Shown piece after piece: positions 30,773 to 40,980 of a stretch of 64,000 bases of DNA. The DNA is from Trichomonas tenax. Its lineage: Eukaryota; Parabasalia; Trichomonadida; Trichomonadidae. The DNA lies in the NCBI GenBank assembly GCA_023091735.1, contig JALKBU010000035.1, positions 1 through 64,000 on the forward strand, in the 5' to 3' direction. Made by a program: the position numbers and the translations under genes. The notes under the pieces are model-generated. The model worked only from the letters and a program-made list of their open reading frames with translations. It was not told the origin of the DNA and searched no databases. Within the stretch, counting starts at the first letter, position 1. Each line of letters begins with the position of its first letter.

Positions 30773-32311
30773 ATGACTGATAAAAACAATAATATATGGT
30801 ATGAAGTGTGGTCTTGTGCTACACCGCGTCCATTCTATGTCAGGAAGAAAGGAGAAATAGTTTCGTGGGATCCACCAGCAGATGCGATAATCTTTGATCC
30901 ACCTGATGGTTTCTTCTGCTTTCCACCAGCACCAGCGACAATGGATGATCCAACTACAGAACTTGAAGCCACAGATGAGCATCCATTATCAAGATATGGT
31001 TCGTTACATTCAATAAAATCTTTAAATTTCCATTCTTCGGTAACATTCGAGAACAATTCGCCCGACATATTCTCGCTGCAAGTACAGAAGCCAGAATTAT
31101 TGATGAATGTTCCGTATTTTCCGGATGATTTATTCATTTTAATGAGCAAAACAGCTATAATCAAATATCTACAAAATAACATCACAAAGCAGTTCACAGG
31201 AACGTTATCGAAGCAAGAATTACCTTTCGAAAAAGTTATAAAACCAGGCAAAAAATCGTTAAGTGGACCAATTCTTAAAATTCGCGCATCAACACCAAAA
31301 AATATCAGTCAATCGCTATTTAAATCTATTTACAACTATATAAATACATCAAGTGAATCGAGTTTATTAGATTTCACGAAATTAATCGATGGAAACGAAG
31401 ATAATCTTGCTGATGAAGCAGCAGTACAAATAATAACAGAATTAAATACCGTTGAAGTTACAAATAATACAATTAACGCTTGGAATTTATTATTATTCGT
31501 TGGATCAAAATATTTAGTCTCAGAAACTATCAGATTGCTTGTCAGAAGCTTTTGCTTCTTAGTTGCGACATCAGAAGGTGTTGATATCGAATTAAAAGAT
31601 CTCGCATCAATTTGTTTATTACGATTTTCTTCTCGAGTTCCTATCCATCAAGCAGATGGAACAACGTTGACTGAATACATGAACTTTTGCACATCTCAAA
31701 CCGCTTTATTTGGATTTTCTTTGTCGGAAATTCTGTGGAAAGAGCACTTAAGAGGTGTTGAGCATGCAGACAACGTTCCACAGATACTCAAGAAGATAGT
31801 TATAAGACTTAGAGACATGAATGCCTTTCAGCACGAAGGAATTTTCAGATTAGCCGGAAGTAAAACAGAACAGATTTCTATTGCAAACAAAATCAATGCT
31901 TGTGAATGGGAAATCAACTCCACATCCATAGACACAGTTTCTTCAATGGTAATATATTTCTTCTCTCATCTCCGTGAATCGGTGATTCCACCGGACATGA
32001 TTCTTACAATGGTGCCTAATGCCCCTTCTCATATTAGTATTGCATGTGCTAACTCATTACCTGCAGAAAATCACGATACTCTGATGTATTTCATTGGAAT
32101 GCTTCAAGAGTTCCTCGTATATAAGTCTAAAACCTTAATGAACGAAAACAACTTCAAGATCTCATTTGGAACAATGCTATCAAGTATTCCAGATCCAATA
32201 TCACTTGCTGAAGTCAATACATTTCCACCTAGACTCGCATTGCATAGGATGTTCACCAACTTGTTGAAATTCTGGCGAACTAACGAGGTTTATACATATT
32301 TAACACTTTAG
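30773..32311 (+). CDS. WW-MyTH4-RhoGAP protein, ARHGAP39/Vilse-like
   Basis: A 512-residue GTPase-activating protein for Rho/Rac-type GTPases. The N-terminal 8-36 (YEVWSCATPRPFYVRKKGEIVSWDPP) looks like a WW domain. Residues about 195-300 form a helical region resembling MyTH4 (LLLFVGSKYLVSETIRLLVRSF). Residues about 318-505 are the RhoGAP domain, with the arginine finger in GIFRLAGS (near residue 355). The order WW, MyTH4, RhoGAP is that of ARHGAP39/Vilse. In trichomonads such proteins would act on actin remodelling during adhesion and amoeboid change; that role is inference. The start ATG follows a TCACTTTT. Confidence 0.82.
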   Translation: MTDKNNNIWYEVWSCATPRPFYVRKKGEIVSWDPPADAIIFDPPDGFFCFPPAPATMDDPTTELEATDEHPLSRYGSLHSIKSLNFHSSVTFENNSPDIFSLQVQKPELLMNVPYFPDDLFILMSKTAIIKYLQNNITKQFTGTLSKQELPFEKVIKPGKKSLSGPILKIRASTPKNISQSLFKSIYNYINTSSESSLLDFTKLIDGNEDNLADEAAVQIITELNTVEVTNNTINAWNLLLFVGSKYLVSETIRLLVRSFCFLVATSEGVDIELKDLASICLLRFSSRVPIHQADGTTLTEYMNFCTSQTALFGFSLSEILWKEHLRGVEHADNVPQILKKIVIRLRDMNAFQHEGIFRLAGSKTEQISIANKINACEWEINSTSIDTVSSMVIYFFSHLRESVIPPDMILTMVPNAPSHISIACANSLPAENHDTLMYFIGMLQEFLVYKSKTLMNENNFKISFGTMLSSIPDPISLAEVNTFPPRLALHRMFTNLLKFWRTNEVYTYLTL

Positions 32312-32422
32312 TAAGTTTATCTTATTTTATTCATTTGTTAGCGTAAAACCACCAAGCTGTAATATTTCTTTGTATTATTTTTGTTTGTTTTCAAATCAAA
32401 ATCGATAATATTGGAAAAAATT

Positions 32423-32878
32423 TTACTGAACCTTCTCGCAGACACCACCTGCGGCCTTGATCTTCTTCTCAGCCTCTTCGGAGAAGTCCTTAGCACGAAC
32501 AATGAATGGGATCTTTGGAAGTTCACCACGAGCGAGAACCTTGAAGAAACCGTTCTGGACGCAGTCGATAACTGGGACTGCCTCGCCCTTCTTAGCGGCG
32601 GCGGCCTTGACGCGGACTTCCTCTGGAACGAGTGTCCAAAGCTTGTCGATGTTGATTGTTGGCTCGTACTCATCGGCGCGGTTCTTCATGAGGTGAAGGT
32701 GGCGCATACCAACCTTGCCGAAGTAGCCTGGGTGGAAGCGATCGAACCATGTTCTCTGGTGATGCTGACCACCGGCACGACCGTGGCCACCTGGGGAAAC
32801 ACGGTGCTTTCCGACGCGGCCATAACCCATTGTGACATAACCACGGAGTTTTCTGTTCTTATGGAAGCGAGTTGGCAT
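32423..32878 (-). CDS. RPL27A: 60S ribosomal protein L27a (uL15)
   Basis: A 151-residue ribosomal protein with the family's basic N-terminus ([25 protein letters not shown]), glycine/histidine-rich [33 protein letters not shown], and C-terminal [25 protein letters not shown] helix. Length fits eukaryotic uL15 (about 148). Codon use is visibly more GC-rich than in neighbours, as expected for a highly expressed gene. The ATG is preceded by GTTTGGCCGGTCTTTTTTT, a sequence shared with the other ribosomal protein gene in the window. Confidence 0.96.
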   Translation of the reverse strand: MPTRFHKNRKLRGYVTMGYGRVGKHRVSPGGHGRAGGQHHQRTWFDRFHPGYFGKVGMRHLHLMKNRADEYEPTINIDKLWTLVPEEVRVKAAAAKKGEAVPVIDCVQNGFFKVLARGELPKIPFIVRAKDFSEEAEKKIKAAGGVCEKVQ

Positions 32879-32908
32879 TCGAAAAAAAGACCGGCCAAAC
32901 TCTATCGT
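32879..32908 (-). promoter_or_regulatory. Shared ribosomal-protein upstream motif
   Basis: Minus-strand AGAGTTTGGCCGGTCTTTTT sits directly before the L27a ATG. The L32 gene at 61413-61814 has GAGCGGTTTGGTCGCCCTTT in the same position. The common core is GTTTGGYCGSYCTTT. Confidence 0.6.
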
Positions 32909-33691
32909 CTTTTTTTGTTAAGTTTACAAAGGGAGGGGTGGTATATCTGTCCTCATTTACATGCATTGCTACGATTATAGTTGCATATTTTTTAGTTATT
33001 ATTGGAAAATTGCAACATTTTTATTTTTGTTTTTTTTTTATTCTTTGTTTTATGAGCTATCTTATCAATTTCTATAAAGTATATCCTCTGTATACCTATG
33101 TCGTTATGTAAATTTGGATAAATATTTGATATTTTTCGAAATTAACAATTTTGAGATTGTTTGTTGTGTTACATATGTATTGATAATACTATGCAATGAA
33201 ATTTATTTGCCAACTAATTTGGCTTGAAACATCAAATGAATACCAATATATATATATAACTTCCAAACAAGAGATAATGATGGCCCTCACTATGAGATTC
33301 ACTATATCAAGAGTCATCTAAATTCATCTATTCTTTGAAAATGTGTTATTTCAATAGTAATTAAATTCTGAACTGAGTTTTGTAAAAATTATTGATTTTA
33401 TTAAAAATTCGAATAATCTATGGATTGAAGAGGTATAAAGCTATAGACGATCATGTGAAAGTATACAATATATCCATATAATATGTTTGTATCAGTCAAT
33501 TTACATAAAAACATTTTTAATACAACAATATACAAGATATTTCTTATATTCTCCATTTTTATGTTGAATAACTTAAAGGTATTTGCTAGAGCAATTGCCG
33601 GACTTAGAATGTGTAATCCTCAATCAATTAGTTACTGTTATGAATTTGTTTCGTTATTATCATATGAAATGTTGATTTCTACTACAAAATT
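32909..33691. other. AT-rich intergenic DNA
   Basis: No gene called. A 128-codon frame (33483-33869) runs into the inverted-repeat element and is not credible. Confidence 0.5.
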
Positions 33692-33984
33692 GGATGGTAT
33701 AATAAAGAGTCACCAAAAAGCGAAGTGTTTACATGGCGGTTATAAATATGTTTTGCCATGTATAGTCTGTCATTTTAACAAAGGGTGTGATATTAAGCTT
33801 GATATACTCTCTAACAAGCTTGATAGATTCTCTAATAAGATTTGCAGATGCTATAACAAGTTTAATTGAACTTATAAGTAATTAGCAAATGTAAATTTTA
33901 TAAATAAACCAATTTTACATGTCAAAATGAAATACATTTGCCATGTAAAACATCACTTTTTCGTGACTCTTTATTATACCCAAC
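33692..33984. mobile_element. 293-bp inverted-repeat element (MITE-like)
   Basis: The left end (33692-33737) and the right end read in reverse (33984-33939) share GGTATAATAAAGAGTCAC, then an AAAAAG-GAAGT/GTGAT segment, then TTTACATGGC. The right end contains TCACTTTTTCGTGA, itself a short palindrome. The same terminus, with GTATGATAATGTGTCACG, bounds the larger foldback element at 56120-57163, so the two are one family. The interior has short AAGCTTGATA repeats and no gene. No flanking duplication is visible here. Confidence 0.75.
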
Positions 33985-34430
33985 AGTATTTTTCACATAA
34001 AAGATTAGTGATAAATCCCCAAAATTTTAGGATTGACATAATTGAATCCTAAGAATGTTAAATACAAGATGATTAGAAGAAATGAGAAGTTGTAACAATT
34101 TCAATATTCGTAAAACAATTTCAGAACAAATTTGAATAAATATTTATATACATTTGACACGTAAACTATAAAAATCAAAATCCCTTTATTTATTGACATT
34201 TAAACTGAAAATCACATTATTCAACAAATAGCAATGAGAATCAACGAAAACGAATTTTGGAATATTTGGCATGTAAACTATAAACGACATTATTCATAAT
34301 TTGTTGATATTTGGATTTGAAACAAAGAAAAATACCAAATTACATTAGAAAACGGTTTTTGAAATCAATTTTTTATGTTTTTATATAGGAATTACGCTAT
34401 AATCTTCGATTCCAAGTTTTCCAAAATTTT
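33985..34430. other. Upstream region of the phosphodiesterase gene
   Basis: AT-rich. It contains GACACGTAAAC (34150), GACATTTAAAC (34196) and GGCATGTAAAC (34267), variants of the TGNCATGTAAA motif. Confidence 0.4.
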
Positions 34431-37400
34431 ATGATGTCAAAACGTATTTTTAATTTATTTTACGGGGTTTTGAATTCTTCCAAAGGTTCTGCGACATCGA
34501 GAACTGCTGGAAAGATTAAAATAACAGATAACAACTTTCCTCTATCGAGGCTACAACCTAATCAACTTCAAATCGATCCAAATTCAGTCAATCGCTCAAT
34601 CAAAAATGTATTTACTCACCAGAGCGCTTTAATCGATAAACTTACCACAGAACGCGATGAATTGTTGTATAGAACGCAGATTTTAGAGGAAAGAATCGCC
34701 AGTTCATTGCAGATGATCTCGGTTCAAAAATTAAGAATTTCTGACCTTTCGAATTTAGTCTCAAGACTATCATCACTAGAACCAACAGACACAAGCGGCT
34801 ACTTTCCAACGTATGCTCCAACGCCAGAACAACAAGATCGCTTAATCGTTGATCAATTATTGAAAATTGAACAGAATCAGTATCCAGTATATCTCGCACA
34901 GAATCCATTTCCTCTTAAATACCTCATTTCTTCCACAGATAATGGCGCTGAACGAATGAAAAATATTTTGCATTCAATTCCTTCAAAATTAGCTGTTGAA
35001 TATGCGAGCGCAACTTTTGCTCAGATATTCAGAACATCATCTATCACTGAGTTAGTGCAAACGCTCAGAAAATCAATTCACAACAGACAATTTCTGCACA
35101 CGATTGAGAACTTTGCTTGCAAACTATTCAATGCTGGTTCCTGCAGACTTTTCACACTTCTTCCACAGCAAAACCAGATGGTTTCATATATTGACAATGA
35201 TTCATTCACACTTCAAGTTCCTCTAGGACGCGGAATCATTGGCTGCTGTGCGAAAGCAGGAAAAGCCGTCGTTATGCAATCAACCAAAGATTCAAACTCT
35301 TATGATCCTGAAATTGATGATTATTTCAACATCGCAGATAATGCTTCAATGTTGATTCCAATCTTTGATTCATCATCAAATTTTGTCATTTCTGTGCTTT
35401 TGGTTCACACCCCAAAAGTCGGATCTTTCTTTTCGCCAGAAGATCTTGAAATTGGCCAAATTTTGTCCACAAACATTTCTCCATTCCTTACATCGTATGT
35501 AGAGCACATGGAAAAGAACGATGACCGTGTTGTTCGTCAAGAAATCGCTCACGGAGTTAATATGCTTCTTGGAAAGAATACTTTAGAAGAACTTCTTCCA
35601 ACAATTTTATCTGTCGTACAGCACGTCGTACAAACCAATGAAGCGGAGCTATACATGTATGACAGTGAGCAGAATATGCTTTACGTCTTCGAACCACAAT
35701 TAGCTGCAGATGGATCTCAGTTCTTTGTACGCAAATACTTCAAATCAACATCAGGTGTTCCAATGCATGTCATACAAAATCTCCAAGTTGTCAACTTCGC
35801 GAGATTATCTCCTGAGAAGTGCGAATACTTTTCCAAGGAATTCGATATTCCAGCACTCGGACAAAGTTTTATTGCAGTTCCTGTTTTCGGAATTGACAAA
35901 AAGCCAATTGCTGTTTTAAGTGCTTACGGCAAACGCGGCGCGAACATGTTCTCCAGCGTTGATGTTTCGAGCCTTCAGCAGATCGCCGTTCAAATTGGCG
36001 TCAACATCACAAATATTCTTGTAGCTCAAGAAGTTCAGGCATCGAAATCATCATCTGCTTCATCTGGAAACTTCGAGAAGCCGATGAAGGCTTTGATGTC
36101 ATCACTTAAGAGTCCACAGCAGAAGAAATATCAAGTTTGTGAAGCTGTCGCTAAAGAAATTGCTCACGCAATCAATTGTGACTTGGTTGCAATTTGGGAC
36201 GTTGATCAAGATAAAATAAAGCAGCAGATAATTATCAAGTCAACGAATCCATTTGGACAAACAGTCAATGTTCCTCCTCTCGTTCAGAAGGCCATCAAAG
36301 AAAAGAAGCCTCTTGAATACAGCGTTGCAAGTGAACTATGGAGCTTGCTTGGAACATTCGATGAAGAAACTAACTACAAATCATATTCCAACATCACATT
36401 TCCATGTGTATCAAGCGAAGTCGATGATTGCAAGTGGGTAATCATGTGCGAGAACTCTCTCAATGCTCAGGGACGATTTGCTGAGACAGATCTCGAACTC
36501 GTTTCAAACTTTTCTCTGTTTCTGACTCATTACAACGATTTATCATATATCCTTACGAATATCGAGCGTTCAAGCAGGATTTCACAAATTTATGATGCAA
36601 TATTCCAAAAGCTGATCCCAACAACAGCAGATCTCACTTTCAGAATAATGACAGAGCTTTCCACGCAGCTTAATGCGAATGATTTCGCGCTTTATCATAT
36701 CGACAATGTCTCAGAACAATTGACATTGATTTGCTCTCCTCAGGAATCATTGGCATCGAAGAACGCACAGCTCAACCAAGGCTTAATCGGCTATGTAGCA
36801 ACTAATGGAACAATTGTTAATACAGAACATCTCTCCGCACATGATGTATACAATGCTGCGATCGATTCGCTTGGCAAACATCCAGAAAACGCTTTGATTG
36901 TCAAACTCAGTGATGATTTAGTTGTCGAATTCACAGGCGAAAATCCATTCACATCATTAGACGAACATGCGGTCTATGAATCAAGGTACATCATTGCACA
37001 GTCTGTCGACATTGCCAAGAATCTAACTGAAGCAAAGAGCAGTGCTTCAGGCGGTGGTGTCACAACAGAAGAAAGGACTTCTTACATGACAAGAGCTTCT
37101 GCACCAACGAGATCAGATCTTGAAGAATACAGCGATCGTCTGTTCAATATTTTGTCATATAACGAAGACGATCGCATGGTTATGATTTTGAAACTATTTG
37201 TTTCACAAGGTGTTATCAGAAAACTGCAAGTTCCATTCCAGAAGCTAACGCAGTTCATTTGCTCACTGCGTTCTTGCTACAATGAGACACCTTATCATAA
37301 CTGGACACACGCATGTGATGTTTTACAATTTGCATTCAGTTGTATTGTTCGGGGACACCTCAGGAAGTTCTTAAACGATCTCGAGATCTTCGCATTACTT

Positions 37401-38057
37401 CTCGCAGCAATATGCCACGATGTTGATCATCACGGCTTGAACAACGCATTCCATAAGAAAGCGAGAACTCCTCTTGGTATCCTTTATGAAGATAAACCAG
37501 TTATGGAAATGCATCACTGTTCAACAGCAATCAGACTCCTTGCGAACCCAGAGCATGATGTCCTTGAAGGCATTGAGTCTTACGCAGACAAGTGTCATTT
37601 CTACGAATTCTTCATAAAGATCATTCTCGCCACTGATATGGAAAAGCATATGCAGTACATCAAAGATTTCGAAGAAGTCACAAAAGAGTTTGATAAGAGA
37701 AACGAAAAGCATCGCTTGTTGTTGGCACAAATCATCATGAAAGCAGGAGACCTTTCTAACACAACAAGAGCATTCGATACAGCAGCTGCGATGGCTACGA
37801 ATCTCATGGAGGAGTTCTTCAAGCAGGGCGATTTGGAGATGAAACTTGGTGTTGAAGTCACACCTATGTGCGACAGAACCAAAGCGCAGCACATTTCTTG
37901 CTCCCAAGTCGGTTTCTATGGATTCTGTGCATCTCCACTTCTCACGGCTCTTGGTAAGTTCATAACATCTCTCGCCGATAACACGGAACAGCTCGAGAAA
38001 AACAAGCGTGTCTGGGAGCAGCAAAAGATTCAGTGGGAACAATCCATCCAAAAATAA
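34431..38057 (+). CDS. GAF-domain 3',5'-cyclic-nucleotide phosphodiesterase
   Basis: A 1208-residue class I phosphodiesterase that would hydrolyse cAMP and/or cGMP. Residues 65-125 form a coiled coil (DKLTTERDELLYRTQILEE). Several GAF-type domains follow, approximately 200-330, 380-510, 560-690 and 715-850; the first two show clear GAF cores (GRGIIGCCAKAGKAVVM; LPTILSVVQHVVQTNEAELYMYD). The catalytic domain (about 905-1190) has YHNWTHACDV with the proton-donor histidine, metal ligands in HDVDHHGLNN and AGDLSN, and the nucleotide-gripping glutamine in SQVGFYGF. The many GAFs suggest allosteric control by cyclic nucleotides, as in PDE2/5/6/10/11; this is inference. Part of its catalytic region is copied at 42228-42432. 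Confidence 0.93.
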   Translation: MMSKRIFNLFYGVLNSSKGSATSRTAGKIKITDNNFPLSRLQPNQLQIDPNSVNRSIKNVFTHQSALIDKLTTERDELLYRTQILEERIASSLQMISVQKLRISDLSNLVSRLSSLEPTDTSGYFPTYAPTPEQQDRLIVDQLLKIEQNQYPVYLAQNPFPLKYLISSTDNGAERMKNILHSIPSKLAVEYASATFAQIFRTSSITELVQTLRKSIHNRQFLHTIENFACKLFNAGSCRLFTLLPQQNQMVSYIDNDSFTLQVPLGRGIIGCCAKAGKAVVMQSTKDSNSYDPEIDDYFNIADNASMLIPIFDSSSNFVISVLLVHTPKVGSFFSPEDLEIGQILSTNISPFLTSYVEHMEKNDDRVVRQEIAHGVNMLLGKNTLEELLPTILSVVQHVVQTNEAELYMYDSEQNMLYVFEPQLAADGSQFFVRKYFKSTSGVPMHVIQNLQVVNFARLSPEKCEYFSKEFDIPALGQSFIAVPVFGIDKKPIAVLSAYGKRGANMFSSVDVSSLQQIAVQIGVNITNILVAQEVQASKSSSASSGNFEKPMKALMSSLKSPQQKKYQVCEAVAKEIAHAINCDLVAIWDVDQDKIKQQIIIKSTNPFGQTVNVPPLVQKAIKEKKPLEYSVASELWSLLGTFDEETNYKSYSNITFPCVSSEVDDCKWVIMCENSLNAQGRFAETDLELVSNFSLFLTHYNDLSYILTNIERSSRISQIYDAIFQKLIPTTADLTFRIMTELSTQLNANDFALYHIDNVSEQLTLICSPQESLASKNAQLNQGLIGYVATNGTIVNTEHLSAHDVYNAAIDSLGKHPENALIVKLSDDLVVEFTGENPFTSLDEHAVYESRYIIAQSVDIAKNLTEAKSSASGGGVTTEERTSYMTRASAPTRSDLEEYSDRLFNILSYNEDDRMVMILKLFVSQGVIRKLQVPFQKLTQFICSLRSCYNETPYHNWTHACDVLQFAFSCIVRGHLRKFLNDLEIFALLLAAICHDVDHHGLNNAFHKKARTPLGILYEDKPVMEMHHCSTAIRLLANPEHDVLEGIESYADKCHFYEFFIKIILATDMEKHMQYIKDFEEVTKEFDKRNEKHRLLLAQIIMKAGDLSNTTRAFDTAAAMATNLMEEFFKQGDLEMKLGVEVTPMCDRTKAQHISCSQVGFYGFCASPLLTALGKFITSLADNTEQLEKNKRVWEQQKIQWEQSIQK

Positions 38058-38532
38058 TTTTATTGTTTTGTTATTATTTATTAAAACGGATATATTAATG
38101 TTGGAACATGAAACTTTGAATAACAATTACTTTGCATTCTCAATATAAAGAACATCATGAATATCTTCTAATGATAACGAATGATTTCAAATTTATTTAT
38201 GAAAAATTAGATTATTCCTTTAAAACTGATATAATGTTTAAGATATCGAAGGCTTTTTCATTAAGTTACCAATTTTCAAGCCATGAATGAACCAGAACTT
38301 ATCTTAATATACCCATTACTTGTCACTTTTGAATTTGTTGATTTAAACTTACAAAAAAGAAAAAACGAATTAGTGATGCAAACTCAGATATAAGTTAGAA
38401 CTTTTAGTGATGCAACTATTTTCTTAATTTTTTATTAATGAATAAATTCAAGTTCATAATATTACAAATTAATCCAATTTAAATTATGATCTAATTTCGG
38501 TGGTAAATTTATAAATCAAGTCCAAATTTTCA
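38058..38532. other. AT-rich intergenic DNA with an orphan TCACTTTT
   Basis: No gene. A plus-strand TCACTTTT occurs at about 38325, some 200 bases before the relic ankyrin gene. Confidence 0.45.
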
Positions 38533-39029
38533 ATGTCTGGAATTCGTCCTGGTTGCGAACTAAATGATACTGATTGCCACATCCAACTCAAAAGATCAAA
38601 AGATGCGAAAACCAAACATTGAATCTCTGAAATGTCTCGAAACATCCGAGAATTTTGATAAAATATATCAAATCTTTGAACAAATTACAGAACAGAATGA
38701 TGCTGAAGCATGCAAATACGGAATTCAAGAAAAGTTCCATCAAGTCAAAAAGAACAAAGAAATGATCTTCACGAAATCAGCATATAGAGCAAATTTTCCT
38801 ATGTCAAAAATAATGGTTGAATGTGGCGCAGATCCATTTGCTACAGATGAGTATGGAAACCCAGTTCTTCATTATTTCTGTTGGAAAAATTATTTTGAAG
38901 CAGTCAAATATTTTTTTAGACTTCCAAATTCTGAAATTAATGTAATAGCGATTGGACACCTTTGATATCAGCTGCTGGGAATGGATTTTATGAAATTTGT
39001 GAGTATCTTGTTTCTGAGCCAGGAATTGA
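38533..39029 (+). pseudogene. Internally deleted, frameshifted DUF3447/ankyrin gene
   Basis: It begins MSGIRPG, the same start as the sister gene at 40981-42108 (MAGIRPDW), then shifts frame and skips most of the N-terminal domain. It resumes at PNIESLKCLETSENFDKIYQIFEQI, continues through CGADPFATDEYGNPVLHYFCWKNYFEAVKYF and shifts frame again near 38950, before TPLISAAGNGFYEICEYLVS. The repeats are ankyrin type. The 3' end is replaced by unrelated membrane-protein sequence. Confidence 0.75.
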
Positions 39030-39641
39030 TATCATTTATTTTACTAACTTCTCGATAGCCGAAGCCAATATTTCTAAGAATGGACCAATGAAACATTCGT
39101 AGCCGTTAATAACACGGTTATTTCACGTCCAGAATTCGATGAATACACAATAAATGGCATCAGGACTATATTTGTACGTGTAGAATTACAAGGAAAGCAG
39201 AGAATGACAATAAAATTCGAACAACATAAAAATGAATCAAAATTACCTTTTAACCATCAAAAAATTCGCGGTTTATATCATGCAAAGACTTTACCTGAAA
39301 TTGTGTCTATCAGTGATTTCAGTCCATTGCCATTTTCGAAGAAAGAAATGGCAATAATTTATTTCTTGATCTTAACAGCTGTCGCTGTTGTTTCTGTTGG
39401 TGTTATAGGATACACTGTTTATAGATTGAAGTGCAATAATCGAGGTAATGTCAACTACGAGCTCACAGACTTAGTAAATGAACCATTATCACCCGAGGAC
39501 GAAAAGCAGGTTTATATTAGTGCGGAGAATATTACGCCTGCTATTCCGACAAATGAAATGTGTGAAGTAACCATCATTCCTGCTCAAGAGGAGGATAGCA
39601 TCATGAATAACCCTTATGCTGATTCTGGATATCAAATGTAA
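39030..39641 (+). pseudogene. C-terminal fragment of a type I membrane surface protein
   Basis: From about 39078 one frame reads EWTNETFVAVNNTVISRPEFDEY (extracellular-like, N-glycosylation-type NET and NNT sites), then a strong membrane helix (MAIIYFLILTAVAVVSVGVIGYTVY, near 39349) and an acidic cytoplasmic tail with NPYADSGYQM at the end. The NPYA motif resembles an NPXY-like endocytic signal. There is no start or signal peptide, and it abuts a broken ankyrin gene. It is therefore the severed 3' end of a surface-protein gene, unless it begins at the internal ATG 39204. Confidence 0.55.
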
Positions 39642-39958
39642 TTGTAGTTATAAAACATCTTTTAATTATATGGATATTGTACCCATGCATAGCTTTTTCA
39701 TTGATGTGGCTTGCAAGTTATAGAATAAAATTAATTAATTATGTTGAATCAAAATATATTTTTGTCAAAATGTATGATTATTGAATAACGATAGTTAAAA
39801 ATCATTCAAAACAAGCTTGCAAAGAGTTGATTAGCATGAGTTAATGTAAAAAACTATATTTCATCAATTTTCAAAAATAGGAAAAAAAAGAGTATTATAG
39901 GACAATGAACTCAAAAACGTAAAATAATTACACCATATCTTTTATTTAATATATTTAT
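39642..39958. other. AT-rich intergenic DNA
   Basis: Nothing recognised in this stretch. Confidence 0.5.
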
Positions 39959-40357
39959 TTATGCTTCATCATCATCTGAATAATCAGCAATTTGTTGAAC
40001 GGATTCTTTATGTCTTGATTGCAATAATTGACGGGCGAACTCGAAGTGGAAGTTTTTTGATACAAATGGACACTCCTTGAGCTTTTCGAAGGTCTTTTCT
40101 TTCTTTTCAATGAGAATTTCTGTGAGTCTATCACCAACTAACTTGGAAATTTCGTCGAAGCCGTCTTCCTCGAGCATTCTACGTAAATGGTTTGTCTGTA
40201 CATCGTTCGATTTTAATTCATTATTTAATTTTGTCGCATAATGCAGTGCAAATCCGTATGCAAGCTTTGCCATAAGTGCCGCTGATGCATCATTTAGCTT
40301 TTTTTCTTCCTTGAGATAACGAGTCAAAGCCGCTATTAATCTGGCTTCGTCCTCCAT
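39959..40357 (-). CDS. Small helical hypothetical protein
   Basis: A 132-residue frame starting MEDEARLIAALTRYLKEE. I chose the ATG at 40357 because the upstream part of the longer frame is lysine/phenylalanine junk with a poly-A leader. The protein is predicted largely helical (ASAALMAKLAYGFALHYATKLNNEL; DEISKLVGDRLTEILIEKKEK) and ends in an acidic tail YSDDDEA. The alternating short and long helices are vaguely histone-fold-like, but I do not recognise a family. Confidence 0.55.
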   Translation of the reverse strand: MEDEARLIAALTRYLKEEKKLNDASAALMAKLAYGFALHYATKLNNELKSNDVQTNHLRRMLEEDGFDEISKLVGDRLTEILIEKKEKTFEKLKECPFVSKNFHFEFARQLLQSRHKESVQQIADYSDDDEA

Positions 40358-40980
40358 TTTTTTGGAATTTTGTTTTCCAATTTTTTTTGAAAAATAGAAC
40401 ATCCATATTGCATAGCATCTATTGTTTCAGTGGCTGAACCAACAATTCCAAACTGTTTATATTTCTGTCAAGTAAAGTTATTTTTGACATATAAAATTAA
40501 AGTAATACGCATTATTAATTTGCTCATTTAGACTCACATGCAATGTATCATTCAATGGCTACCAGCAAATGGATCTAAATATTCAATTAACAGGATGTTC
40601 TGATCATTCACTGCAAAAAAATGAATTCTATCTGTAAAATTCATTCATCAATGTATTACAACAAAAGCAGTTCACTATACATATGTAGGTCAAATGACAA
40701 CATCGTGTTTGCAAAATCATAAAGTGGATAATAAATGATTGAAATGCTAGAAGAGCCCTTTGAAGCAAAATCTTTTCATATAAACTTTGTTGATCTAATT
40801 GGTTTCTTTTGAAAAATCAAACCGTTCAAGAGAAATTTCTAATAGAATTCGATAAATATACTTTTTTATTTATATTTATAAACTGAAGTAAAAATTATGC
40901 AAAATAATTTAAGCATCCATAACTGTATATTTGGCTATTAAATAATAAAGGAAATGGTAAAGAGTAATGAATGTATTAAG
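40358..40980. other. AT-rich intergenic DNA
   Basis: No gene or repeat recognised; a TTGACATATAAA variant lies near 40483. Confidence 0.45.

Noticed and set aside
33483..33869. 128-codon frame running into the small inverted-repeat element
   Set aside because: It crosses the element boundary and uses the terminal repeat as coding sequence; chance frame.
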